This document shows, in pieces, positions 42,426-50,839 of a DNA stretch of 64,000 bases. The stretch lies in assembly GCA_028279245.1 (NCBI GenBank), contig JANQOE010000128.1, forward strand, positions 55,378 through 119,377. The letters run 5' to 3'. Positions within the stretch are counted from its first letter, which is position 1; each line of letters begins with the position of its first letter. The stretch is from Alphaproteobacteria bacterium (GTDB taxonomy: Bacteria; Pseudomonadota; Alphaproteobacteria; UBA6615). The position numbers and the translations under genes are program-made. The notes under the pieces are model-generated. The model did no database searches, was not told the origin of the DNA, and was given only the letters and a program-made list of their open reading frames with translations.

Positions 42426-42440
42426 GAACACAACAAGAAC
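42426..42440. promoter_or_regulatory. Alphaproteobacterial LexA-type box (GAAC-N7-GAAC) upstream of ku
   Basis: GAACACAACAAGAAC matches the GAAC-N7-GAAC direct-repeat LexA operator known from several alphaproteobacteria. It is in the gap between ligD and ku, 140 bp before the ku start. A part-repeat (GAACAAGAAC, 42420-42429) sits directly upstream, so chance similarity in an AAC/AAG-rich patch must be considered. It suggests SOS control of ku. Confidence 0.5.
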
Positions 42441-42579
42441 ATGAATCTTGGATCGCAGCGGTCTTAGAGGCGCCCTTCGGAATAGCGCAGGGTTCCTCGA
42501 CCATCAGCACAAAAAATATAGGATTCACAGGTACATAATCGGCCGCTACACTCCGCCGCCGATTCGCCTGGAGGTTTTC

Positions 42580-43479
42580 ATGGCCCCGCGCGCCACCTGG
42601 AAAGGCTACATGAAGCTGTCGCTGGTCTCTTGTCCGGTGCGGCTTTACAACGCGACTTCGTCCACCGGACGCATTGCTTTCAATATGCTTCACAAGGACA
42701 CCCACAACCGGGTGCAGATGAAGCCGCATGACCCCGAACTGGGTCAGGTCGAGCGGCGCGATCTGGTGAAGGGCTACGAATTCGAGAAAGACCAGTACGT
42801 CATCGTGACCGATGAGGATCTCGACGCCGTCCAGATTGAGTCGACCAAAACAATCACCATCGACAGCTTCATCGATGCGGCCGAAGTCGACCAGATGTAC
42901 CTGGATGCGCCGTACTACGTCGCACCGGATGGTCCCGTCGCCGAAGAAACCTACCGCGTCATTCACGAAGCCATGGCGAAGCGCCGCAAGGCGGCGCTGG
43001 CCCGGGTGGTGATGTCGAATCGCGAGCGCATGGTGCTATTAACCTTGCGTGACAAGGGATTCGTGATGACCACCCTGCGCAATGCCAGCGAAGTCAGGGG
43101 CATCGCCGACTACTTCGACGATATTGGTGACGACGCACTCGACGACGAGATGCTGAAATTGGCCGAGCTGATTATCGATCAGCATGAGGCCGAGTTCGAC
43201 CCGAGTGCGTTTGTCGACCAGTATCAGCTTGCACTCAAGGACCTGGTGAAGGCCAAAGTGAAAGGCACACAACCGATTATCGCGAAGGCGCCGGAGCGCG
43301 GTAAGGTCATCAATCTGATGGACGCGCTGAAGCGCAGCCTGGAAGACAGCGAGGGCAAGAAGCCGCCGGCGCCCAGTAAGCGGCGCACCAAGGCGCGGGC
43401 CAGCAAGACAAAAGCATCGTCCAAAACGTCCGGGCGCACGCGCAAGACCGCAACGTCTCGGGCCCGCAAGTCGGCCTAG
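42580..43479 (+). CDS. ku: Ku protein (NHEJ DNA-end binding)
   Basis: A 299-residue bacterial Ku that forms a homodimeric ring on DNA ends and recruits LigD. It starts MAPRATWKGYMKLSLVSCPVRLYN, with the usual W-K-G and L-S-C/P-V opening. Residues about 30-230 form the beta-barrel/bridge core (YEFEKDQYVIVTDEDLDAVQ, DAPYYVAPDGPVAEETYRVI). The C-terminal ~40 residues are a Lys/Arg-rich tail (KRRTKARASKTKASS), typical for DNA-binding extensions. GGAGG precedes ATG 42580. The same reading frame continues after its TAG into a BRCT-like protein without a normal start codon. Confidence 0.95.
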   Translation: MAPRATWKGYMKLSLVSCPVRLYNATSSTGRIAFNMLHKDTHNRVQMKPHDPELGQVERRDLVKGYEFEKDQYVIVTDEDLDAVQIESTKTITIDSFIDAAEVDQMYLDAPYYVAPDGPVAEETYRVIHEAMAKRRKAALARVVMSNRERMVLLTLRDKGFVMTTLRNASEVRGIADYFDDIGDDALDDEMLKLAELIIDQHEAEFDPSAFVDQYQLALKDLVKAKVKGTQPIIAKAPERGKVINLMDALKRSLEDSEGKKPPAPSKRRTKARASKTKASSKTSGRTRKTATSRARKSA

Positions 43480-43497
43480 GAACTCGGGAGACCGGCC

Positions 43498-44595
43498 ATC
43501 GATAAACAGGTATTCGCCGGCAAAACTGTCGTTCTGTTTGGGCGGCTCTCGCGGTTGTCCCAACGGCGAGCCGCCGGATTGGTCTCCGAACACGGCGGCA
43601 CTGCCCGCCGCGGCCTCACCCGCACCACCGACATCGTGGTTGTTGGGCATGGGGCGCTTGATCGCCTCGTCGACGGCAGCCTCGATGCAAAGCTCGACCG
43701 GGCGCGCAGACTTGGCGTGAACATCTGGAGCGAAGACAAATTCCTCCGCCATATCGGCATTGGTGAGACCCTGTCACCGGCCCACCGGACGATGCCCCTG
43801 AGCGAAATCGCCTCGCGCGCGGGTCTGGACGAACAATTCGCCTGGCATCTCGCGCTGTTCAATGTGATCGAGCAAGACGAGGATGGCCTGTTCGGCTTCC
43901 GCGATTTGGTCGCCGCACGGGAAGCCGCCGGCTTGGCCAAGGACGGCGCGGAGGAGCGCGAGATTGTTGCATCGATGGCGGAAGTCCGGCGCCGTCGCGG
44001 CGCCGTTCCGTCCCAGGTGCATTTCACCCGCGGCGAAAGCGGCGAAATCGTCCTGTCCCTTGGCGACAAACAAGTCGGTCTCGACGGCCAGATGCAGCTC
44101 GACTTGCCAAGAGCCGACAATCCAACCGTCGATGAGCTGTTTGAGGCCGCGGAAGACGCGGAGCTGGCGGGCGAATGGTATGCAGCCGAGCGTCTCTACC
44201 GGAAATGCGCGGATCTTGATCGCAGCGACCCGATCATTCCGTTCAATCTGGCCAATGTACTGCGGGAAGAGGGGCGCAACGCGGAGGCCAGATTGGAACT
44301 CCAGCGTGCCGTGAAGCTCGACGCGAAGTTCGCCGAAGCCTGGTACAATCTGGCCGATCTATCCCAGGGCGAGGAAGACTACCCGCAGGCAAAGAGCCAC
44401 CTGGAACGCGCCCTGAAAATCGACGGCGACTATGCTGACGCCTTATTCAACCTCGGCCACGTTCACTACAAGCTCGGCGAACTCGCCGACGCCGGGGTGT
44501 ACTGGTCCCGTTACCTGGAGTTCGACCACGTCAGCGAATGGGGCAAGATCGCCCGCGACGGCCTGAGACTGTGCCGGGTCGCGAACCAGGCGTAG
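43498..44595 (+). CDS. BRCT-HTH-TPR protein with non-canonical start, in frame with ku
   Basis: The BRCT fold begins at 43507 (QVFAGKTVVLFGRLSRLS, then LVSEHGGTARRGLTRTTDIVVVG), and the TPR region occupies about 210-345 (YAAERLYRKCADLDRSDPII, AEAWYNLADLSQGEEDYPQA). In between, TMPLSEIASRAGLDEQFAWH resembles a MerR-like helix-turn-helix. The first conventional start codon, TTG 43555, lies inside the BRCT fold. An ATC at 43498, seven bases after GGGAG, would give IDKQVFAGK; this is my inferred start (365 residues). Readthrough of the in-frame ku TAG is the other possibility. BRCT beside Ku/LigD suggests a DNA-damage role. Confidence 0.7.
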   Translation: MDKQVFAGKTVVLFGRLSRLSQRRAAGLVSEHGGTARRGLTRTTDIVVVGHGALDRLVDGSLDAKLDRARRLGVNIWSEDKFLRHIGIGETLSPAHRTMPLSEIASRAGLDEQFAWHLALFNVIEQDEDGLFGFRDLVAAREAAGLAKDGAEEREIVASMAEVRRRRGAVPSQVHFTRGESGEIVLSLGDKQVGLDGQMQLDLPRADNPTVDELFEAAEDAELAGEWYAAERLYRKCADLDRSDPIIPFNLANVLREEGRNAEARLELQRAVKLDAKFAEAWYNLADLSQGEEDYPQAKSHLERALKIDGDYADALFNLGHVHYKLGELADAGVYWSRYLEFDHVSEWGKIARDGLRLCRVANQA

Positions 44596-44634
44596 GCCGG
44601 AGACGCTCCGCTAGGCTGACAGCGGTAAACGGAC

Positions 44635-45390
44635 ATGTGGTCTCAAGGACTTGCCGGCACCTACGGGCTTCTGCGGTCCCTCATTGTCTACCGAGCACGG
44701 CCGCTCAAACGCCGCAAGGCACGCCGCCTATACGGCCAGTTCGTGAAGCCTGGCGACCTGTGTTTCGAGGTCGGCGCCCATGTCGGCGACCGCATCGTCA
44801 CCTATTTATCTCTTGGTGCAACTGTCGTTGCGGTCGAACCGCAGCCCCTGTTCGTTGATCTTCTTCAGCGGCTGTATGGCGGCAATGCAAAGGTGCATTT
44901 GGTTCGCGCTGCAGTAGGGGACTCACGCGGCGAGGCCGAGATGCTCATCAGCCGGCGCACGCCCACCATGTCGACATTGGCGGCGGATTGGGCCGAACGT
45001 GTCGGACAGACGGAAAATGCCCGCGGCGTCAAATGGGATGCAACGACGACCGTCCGGGTGACAACTCTCGAGGATCTGATCGCGGAGTATGGCGTACCGG
45101 CCTTCTGTAAGATCGACATCGAGGGATCGGAGTTGCCCGCTCTTCACGGACTCTCGCACCCCATACCGGCACTTTCGTTCGAATACTTGCCAGGTACGAT
45201 AGACCAAGCACTTTTGTGCGTCGCGCGGCTCGGCGAACTCGGCAAGTACGAGTTCAACGCATCCATCCGCGAGACCATGCGTTTGGTGCACTCGCGCTGG
45301 GTCGAACAACCAAGAATTGAGCAGTGGTTGCGCGACCGTCAGCCAGATGAATACTCGGGCGACATCTACGCGAGAACCGTCCGGGAATAG
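44635..45390 (+). CDS. FkbM family methyltransferase
   Basis: A 251-residue SAM-dependent O-methyltransferase of the FkbM family. The SAM-binding region is VKPGDLCFEVGAHVGDRIVTYLSLGATVVAVEPQP (given in part, motif G-A-H-x-G), with LVRAAVGDSRGEAEMLIS. The family string FCKIDIEGSELPALHGL carries K-I-D-I-E-G-x-E. These enzymes methylate sugars or polyketides; here a surface glycan is plausible. It has no signal peptide. It starts 39 bp after the BRCT-TPR stop, with no strong ribosome site. Confidence 0.85.
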   Translation: MWSQGLAGTYGLLRSLIVYRARPLKRRKARRLYGQFVKPGDLCFEVGAHVGDRIVTYLSLGATVVAVEPQPLFVDLLQRLYGGNAKVHLVRAAVGDSRGEAEMLISRRTPTMSTLAADWAERVGQTENARGVKWDATTTVRVTTLEDLIAEYGVPAFCKIDIEGSELPALHGLSHPIPALSFEYLPGTIDQALLCVARLGELGKYEFNASIRETMRLVHSRWVEQPRIEQWLRDRQPDEYSGDIYARTVRE

Positions 45391-45468
45391 CGCCTGGAGC
45401 GATCCTGAGGTAAGTCCGGATTAACCTACGCTGTTTAGCCTATTACTAGACAATAGCGCAGGTTCGCG

Positions 45469-46392
45469 ATGCTTTTCCTCGTCAAGAAACTGAGGCTCGC
45501 CGCCCTACTGCTTCTCGCGACATGGTTGGCCATTGTGCCCGCCGTTGGCACAAGTCTCGCGGATGATTCATCCATTCTGACAATTGGCCGGGTTTCCGAT
45601 AATCCCGAGAAGAACTTGCCGCGGATACGGGCGATGGCGGAGTTCCTGGCCGGGTCCCTTGGTATGGCTGGCGGTGCGGCCATTGTTGCCAAGGACAACG
45701 AGGAGATGGCGCGCCTGCTACGCGATGGCAGAGTACAGTTGGTTTCTGAATCCGCGTTGTCCGCAATCTGGTTTGAAGAAAACGTCGGCGCACAGCCACT
45801 GCTCCACGAGTGGAAAAAGGGTGTCGCCACATACGAAAGTATCTTTTTCGTTCGACGGGACAGCGGGGTCGAAGTTCTTCAAGATCTGCGGGGGCGGGTC
45901 ATCGCATTCGAGGATCCCGGCTCGACCACAGGTTTTCTAGCGCCGTTCGCTATGCTGCGCGCCGCCGGTCTGGACCCTGTCGAAATCCAGCCGGGCGAAA
46001 CGCCGCCGGCCGGCAGAGTCGGCTATGTCTTTACCCGCAGTGAGGAGAATGTCGCAGCATGGGTCGCCCGGGGAATCGCCGATGCCGGCGCCTTCAGTAA
46101 CCTGGATTGGGCCGAGATCCACGAGACCTCCGAAGTCTTGATGAAAGACCTCCGCATGCTGGACCAGAGCGGACCCATACTGCGCTCAATCCTACTGGTC
46201 GGACCGAACATGTCCGCCGAGCTCAAACAGCAATTGCAGGCCATCCTGCAATCGGCCCATGAGAATCCCGCCGCCGAAGAGGCCCTCAGTACCTACTACC
46301 GGGTCAAACGCTACGACCCGATAGAGGGCAAGTCGCTCCAGTCGCTGAACGCGACGCGGCGGCTGTTCGGAGTTGTCCGCGACATAATGTGA
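45469..46392 (+). CDS. PhnD-like periplasmic binding protein (sensor partner)
   Basis: A 307-residue periplasmic protein of the phosphate/phosphonate-binding (PhnD-like) family. The signal peptide is LAALLLLATWLAIVPAVGTSLA. The mature part has ILTIGRVSDNPEKNLPRI-type start, ARLLRDGRVQLVSESALSAIWF, YESIFFVRRDSGVEVLQDLRGRVIAFEDPGSTTGFLAP (given in part) and GRVGYVFTRSEENVAAWVARGIADAGAFSNLDW, with a serine-rich ligand loop. No permease or ATPase is nearby. Its stop overlaps the histidine-kinase start, so it probably feeds the kinase, as in TtrS-type sensors where the same fold is fused to the kinase. Confidence 0.85.
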   Translation: MLFLVKKLRLAALLLLATWLAIVPAVGTSLADDSSILTIGRVSDNPEKNLPRIRAMAEFLAGSLGMAGGAAIVAKDNEEMARLLRDGRVQLVSESALSAIWFEENVGAQPLLHEWKKGVATYESIFFVRRDSGVEVLQDLRGRVIAFEDPGSTTGFLAPFAMLRAAGLDPVEIQPGETPPAGRVGYVFTRSEENVAAWVARGIADAGAFSNLDWAEIHETSEVLMKDLRMLDQSGPILRSILLVGPNMSAELKQQLQAILQSAHENPAAEEALSTYYRVKRYDPIEGKSLQSLNATRRLFGVVRDIM

Positions 46393-47945
46393 TGCGTATC
46401 CGCGCTCGCTATAGGCTGACGATTCTCGGCACGCTCGCGCTTGTCGGCCTTAGTTTCTTGGCCGTTACGCTTTTCGAGGGGCGGCTGTTCGTCGAGAACA
46501 TTCGCCGCGGATCGGTGGCGGAGATGGAAGCGGCACTTCGCCGTCAGCTCAGTTCCAACGCCACCGCAACCACCGAGATCCTCGCGTCGATGCTGGGTAA
46601 GCCGCTGTACCGATTCGAGTTGGATGTGGTTAGCGACATCATCACGCCGATCCGTCGGGTACCGAATGTGGAGACCATTCTGGTCACGGATCCCCAGGGC
46701 GTAGTCGTTCATGATGCGACGGGCGACCTGGAGAGGTTCGGCGAAAGACCGGTCAATCAGCATCTGCGCGCCGTCCTTAACGACAGCACCGTTGGCGGTT
46801 CGAGTGGATTTGCCGAACACGAACTGTTCTACACAGCCCAACCGATCATCCTAGGCGGTGAATTGGTTGGGGCTGTCCTGATCAGTTTCCGCACGGATCA
46901 ACTCGAGTCAGATTTCGCACAAATGGATGCAGCCCTCAGCCAGATCGTCGGCCATCATACGCGATCAGAGCTGACAAAAGTCGCGGCGCTTCTAGTAGGA
47001 CTAGTCGTTCTGGCGGTCCTTATCGCCGAACATGTCTCACGTGGCATGACCCGGCCGATCCGGAAGCTTGCCGAGGTGACGCGGCGGATAGGCCGGGGCG
47101 AATTCGTCTCGGAGGTGCAACTCGCACGGCAGGACGAGATCGGCGAACTTGGGGCGGCCCTGGCACGGATGTCGGACGACCTGCGGCACGCCCATGCGGA
47201 CCTCGTCCAGGCGCGAGATAAGGCCGATCTTGCCAACCGTTCCAAATCGGAGTTCCTGGCAAATGTCAGCCATGAGTTGCGTACACCGCTGAACGCGATC
47301 ATTGGTTTCGCCGAACTCCAGGCGACCGAGGCGCACGGGGGATTGGGCGATCCCAGATACCAGGAATACGCCGCGACCATCCTCGATAACGGACGCGAAC
47401 TCCTTGCCATCATCGACCAGATCATGGAGTACACACGGCCCGACACCAGCCGGGCCGACTTCAAACCCGAACGGCTCGCAATTGACACGGTGGTGACCCA
47501 GGCAATCGCGGCGGTAAACCCGCAGGCAGCCGCCGCCGACTTGGCGGTCCAGGCCAACGTCCAAGCCGGCATTCCCGACGCCTGGGCGGATGACAAATCG
47601 ATTTTGAGAATGCTCAATTGTATTCTTCTGAACGCGATCAAGTTCACGCCCTCAGGTGGAAAAATACGGGTCGACGTATCCGCGACCGGCGGGAACATTC
47701 AGTTGCGGGTCACCGACACCGGGATTGGCATGCTCCCCGGTGATATCGATCGCGCCCTGGAACCATTGACCCAATTGGATGGAACGCATACGCGACAGCA
47801 GGGCGGGATCGGCCTAGGTCTGCCCCTCGCCAAGAAGCTCGCCGAAATCCAAGACGGTACACTGCAGATAGAGAGTGCAGTCGGCACCGGCACCACTGTT
47901 ACAATCACTTTGCCGGCCGCTGTTGCGGGACGAGCCGCCGCTTAG
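46392..47945 (+). CDS. Membrane sensor histidine kinase coupled to the PhnD-like protein
   Basis: A 517-residue kinase. TM1 is about 9-28 (LTILGTLALVGLSFLAVTLF) and TM2 about 197-215 (VAALLVGLVVLAVLIAEHV), around a ~165-residue periplasmic sensor domain. HAMP (MTRPIRKLAEVTRRIGRGEF) and a coiled linker lead to HisKA with FLANVSHELRTPLNAIIG (His near 294), then HATPase_c with GIGLGLPLAKKLA. There is no PAS or receiver domain. ATG 46392 shares its A with the TGA of the binding protein; GTG 46389 is the alternative. No response regulator is seen. Confidence 0.9.
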   Translation: MRIRARYRLTILGTLALVGLSFLAVTLFEGRLFVENIRRGSVAEMEAALRRQLSSNATATTEILASMLGKPLYRFELDVVSDIITPIRRVPNVETILVTDPQGVVVHDATGDLERFGERPVNQHLRAVLNDSTVGGSSGFAEHELFYTAQPIILGGELVGAVLISFRTDQLESDFAQMDAALSQIVGHHTRSELTKVAALLVGLVVLAVLIAEHVSRGMTRPIRKLAEVTRRIGRGEFVSEVQLARQDEIGELGAALARMSDDLRHAHADLVQARDKADLANRSKSEFLANVSHELRTPLNAIIGFAELQATEAHGGLGDPRYQEYAATILDNGRELLAIIDQIMEYTRPDTSRADFKPERLAIDTVVTQAIAAVNPQAAAADLAVQANVQAGIPDAWADDKSILRMLNCILLNAIKFTPSGGKIRVDVSATGGNIQLRVTDTGIGMLPGDIDRALEPLTQLDGTHTRQQGGIGLGLPLAKKLAEIQDGTLQIESAVGTGTTVTITLPAAVAGRAAA

Positions 47946-47959
47946 GCGCCGGCTTTAGC

Positions 47960-48316
47960 TCACTCGATCCCGTCGACCGAATAGCCATTCGCCGCCAGCC
48001 AGGCCCAACTTGGACCGGGCCACCGAACCTGCCCCAAGTCGACCCGGCCGCGCCGGTCGAATGTCACACCCTCATCGAGCAGCCGGCCGCGTTGTGCTGA
48101 CTCACCACCTTCCTTTCGCGGGCTGATCTCACCGCGGCTGTTGATGACCCGATGCCAGGGAACGTCGTCGGGTGCAGCGGCCATGGCGTAGCCCGCCTGG
48201 CGCGCTGAGCACCCACACAAGCGGGCAAGCTGGCCATAGGTCGCGACACTACCGGCCGGGATGAGGCGAACCAATTCGTGGATCCGCGCGTACAGGGATG
48301 CGCTATCGGTCGCCAA
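47960..48316 (-). CDS. Alkyltransferase-like protein (ATL)
   Basis: A 118-residue protein of the O6-alkylguanine-DNA alkyltransferase fold. The active-site motif, normally P-C-H-R-V, is P-W-H-R-V (residues 53-57), so the methyl-accepting Cys is replaced by Trp. This identifies an ATL, which binds alkyl-guanine lesions and flags them for nucleotide-excision repair instead of removing the alkyl group. AGSVATYGQLARLCGCSARQAGYAM is the DNA-binding helix-turn-helix part. TTG 48316 is the likely start. It lies within the 3' end of the sulfatase-fold gene, overlapping by 14 bp. Confidence 0.88.
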   Translation of the reverse strand: MATDSASLYARIHELVRLIPAGSVATYGQLARLCGCSARQAGYAMAAAPDDVPWHRVINSRGEISPRKEGGESAQRGRLLDEGVTFDRRGRVDLGQVRWPGPSWAWLAANGYSVDGIE

Positions 48317-49895
48317 CGTGGGTCAGGTCGGTCGCGAGAAGCAGGAAGGGGATCTCCGCCATGTCTCCGACGGGGGTGGAACCAGGTGCCAATGATCTGA
48401 CGAAACCAGCCTGGTGAAACGATTCAAGCCTTGCGGCGTCTCGTGAGAACACGTGGACCGGAACGGTCCAGTCGCCGTTTGGCCCTCCAACAATCGCCGG
48501 TGGCGGGTGATCGCCCATTGCTATGACGAGTGAGTCCTCTCGCGCCACCGATTCCAAGAAGCCGCCAACGATGTCCAAGTTGTAGGACACAGCCTCGGCA
48601 TAGGGTGTCCGATAGTCGAACCAACCGTTCCTTGCCGCATTCGTCCGCACGGTCTGAGCAGCAAACGTGTCGCCCGTGCCGATGATGGACCAATCCTGGA
48701 TGACGGGCGGCACCGGCGAAAACGGTATGTGGCTGACCACCGTGGGAAATATGACGAACAACGGCGCACGGCCGGGACGTTCCATCTCCGTCTGCGCGAA
48801 CCAGGCGAGACTTGCCTGATCCGGGACGTGCCAAAAACCAAAGCCCGGTCCTCGATAGTCGATTGTCCTACGCGGATAGATCGCGTCAAAACCGAGGCTC
48901 TCGCCCTCCGGCCACGGGTCGATCAGACCGGGCATCAGCGCGGCCGTCCGATACCCCGCATCGGCAAACCGATCGATCAGAGTGATCGGCGGCTGTTCCA
49001 GAAAACCGTTGTACGCTCTCTGGTTCTCAATGGTTTGGCCACTGAGCACACTGGCATGGGCCAACCAAGAGGCACCGCCAAAAGTCGGTGATGCCAACAG
49101 GGCCGAAGCCACCGCCCACCCGGACTGTTCGAGTTGGTCGGACAGTCGCTGCAACGCGGGCGCCACGCGACCCGAGATGACGGGATCAGCAAATGCCGAT
49201 CCCGCATAGGACTCAAAGAAGAAGATGAACACGTCCGACCCGGTGCCGCCCTGGAATTGCGGCAACGTACTCGACGTAGTCTTGCGGCTCTCGGTTGCGT
49301 TTATCCAAACCAGGCGCGCTTGCTCGGCGACCATCGACGACCCGGGACGAGCAAAGACGGGTACGCCGGCCGCGAACGCAAGAAGAACGGCTATCGCGAC
49401 CCCTCCGATGCAGGTCCGCACCGCCCCATTCGCCATTGGTGCCGCCAAAGCCCCAATCACCCACCGGCTTCCAAGGAACAGTACAATCAGGAACGCAGCC
49501 GAACCCGCGGCAACGGCCACGAGCAATACCGGTGCACTGTCGGCCAGCATTACAGTGGCATTGGGCAGGTGGGCCAGGTCCCAGTACACGTCAATTGGCT
49601 TCCCGAAGAGGCCTTCTGTAGTGACGTCGGAATAGTGGCCGATGAACAACACCACGAGCACTAAGGCGAGCAGGCTACGCCACAGCCCCCGAACGTCACC
49701 CCGGTGTGCCAATACGGCAATCGCCAACAGCAGAAACGCCAGATCCGACGAAAGCCTCGGCCGGAGGCTGATCCATGGCGTCGGCCAGGCATTTGCGTAG
49801 GTGAGCAGGCCGTTTACCAAGAAAAGGGCGACCGCAAACCCCAGCAGGGCGGGCGCGGTCAGCCCCCCTTTCCGCCGGTCCCGTCGCTTGCTCAT
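48303..49895 (-). CDS. Membrane sulfatase-fold phosphotransferase-like protein
   Basis: A 530-residue inner-membrane protein. About five N-terminal helices occupy residues 10-210 (ALLGFAVALFLVNGLLTYA and later FLLLAIAVLAHRG). The alkaline-phosphatase-like part begins at about 245 with DVFIFFFESYAGSAF. It has PTFGGASWLAHASVLSGQT, a likely catalytic Thr/Ser region, and a C-terminal MGDHPPPAIVGG with metal-binding Asp-His. Proteins of this type (LtaS, EptA or OpgB relatives) move phosphoglycerol or phosphoethanolamine to glycans or lipids. ATG 49895 was chosen; the frame opens at 49970. It overlaps the ATL gene. Confidence 0.75.
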   Translation of the reverse strand: MSKRRDRRKGGLTAPALLGFAVALFLVNGLLTYANAWPTPWISLRPRLSSDLAFLLLAIAVLAHRGDVRGLWRSLLALVLVVLFIGHYSDVTTEGLFGKPIDVYWDLAHLPNATVMLADSAPVLLVAVAAGSAAFLIVLFLGSRWVIGALAAPMANGAVRTCIGGVAIAVLLAFAAGVPVFARPGSSMVAEQARLVWINATESRKTTSSTLPQFQGGTGSDVFIFFFESYAGSAFADPVISGRVAPALQRLSDQLEQSGWAVASALLASPTFGGASWLAHASVLSGQTIENQRAYNGFLEQPPITLIDRFADAGYRTAALMPGLIDPWPEGESLGFDAIYPRRTIDYRGPGFGFWHVPDQASLAWFAQTEMERPGRAPLFVIFPTVVSHIPFSPVPPVIQDWSIIGTGDTFAAQTVRTNAARNGWFDYRTPYAEAVSYNLDIVGGFLESVAREDSLVIAMGDHPPPAIVGGPNGDWTVPVHVFSRDAARLESFHQAGFVRSLAPGSTPVGDMAEIPFLLLATDLTHVGDR

Positions 49896-49998
49896 CGGGC
49901 CGGCGTCGGCTCCTTGACACCCCAATTGCGCATACAGTACACCCGGTTGATAAGACCTTCCTCGCGGCAATCTGTATACCAGTAATCCGCAGCGCTGC

Positions 49999-50075
<77 letters not shown>

Positions 50076-50442
50076 CTTTCCAGTCATCATTGTGCCGGTA
50101 CAGCATCTCGACGGTGTGTGCTGGCAACTGAACAAATCCCGGCAGTGGTCTAGTTCTTTGGTGGTCACTGTCCCGACAGTTGCTCGGCGTGAAACGCGGG
50201 CAAAAGTACATTGACCCTGACTTCAGTTTTGCAATGCACAACTCACGGGCGCTTACGTCGAATCAACAACACATCAACTAACGCGCATAGTGCAAAAGGA
50301 ATCGGTACGGCACTAAGGGAGATGTGGTGGACTATCTTTCGCAAAAACCCTCAGTTTCAGGCTTTCGCGTTGACAGGCTCGTTAGCACAATCTATGTGCA
50401 GAAACCGTTAGTCTTCAAAAAGAATCATGGGAACAATAACGA
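50076..50442. other. Gene-free gap after tRNA-Asp
   Basis: 367 bases without a convincing gene. The sequence is visibly less GC-rich than its surroundings (AACAACACATCAACTAACGC near 50263). I found no repeat of the tRNA 3' end, no integrase and no clear hairpin. It may be a scar of an integrated element, but only position and composition support that. Confidence 0.3.
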
Positions 50443-50814
50443 ATGGCAAAACTCTCGGGCTATACGGTTGCCGATCTTCGTGCGGGCAAAGCGGCACCGA
50501 CTGCGACGCCACAGTCGAAATTCGAGAAGGCTGTAGAGCGGCAGATCTCTATCGCGGAAGGTAAGGAAGAAAAGGGACTTCAGTGGTGGTTTGCCAAGAA
50601 TGGCGAATACTGGACCACCCTTCGCTACGGACAGAACATTCTTGAGTTTGAGGATGAAAACGGCAACTCGGGTTCGGCGCTATTCATTGGCCGGCGGAAG
50701 AGTCAGATCATCCCGTTCTATCGGAAAGTTATCAAAGACGTGCATGGCGGCGTCTTCGACGACGTGATCGAAGCCGCGTACGAAGCAGCGAGTGCACGCC
50801 GCAAGAAGAAGTAG
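50443..50814 (+). CDS. Hypothetical protein, 123 residues, lower GC
   Basis: Not recognised. The product is soluble and charged, starting MAKLSGYTVADLRAGKAA. It has GLQWWFAKNGEYWTTLRYGQNILEFEDENG, a beta-rich centre, and a Lys/Arg-rich end (EAAYEAASARRKKK). GGGAAC lies about nine bases before ATG 50443. Codon use and base composition look less GC-rich than the flanking genes. It follows the tRNA-Asp gene and its gap, so a transferred origin is plausible but not shown. A phage- or plasmid-type accessory protein is possible. Confidence 0.55.
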   Translation: MAKLSGYTVADLRAGKAAPTATPQSKFEKAVERQISIAEGKEEKGLQWWFAKNGEYWTTLRYGQNILEFEDENGNSGSALFIGRRKSQIIPFYRKVIKDVHGGVFDDVIEAAYEAASARRKKK

Positions 50815-50839
50815 CCGCCGCTACCGGGGGTACCCAACG

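Noticed and set aside
50076..50442. Attachment-site duplication of the tRNA-Asp 3' end
   Set aside because: I looked for a second GGTTCGAGTCC-type copy within the following few kilobases and saw none.
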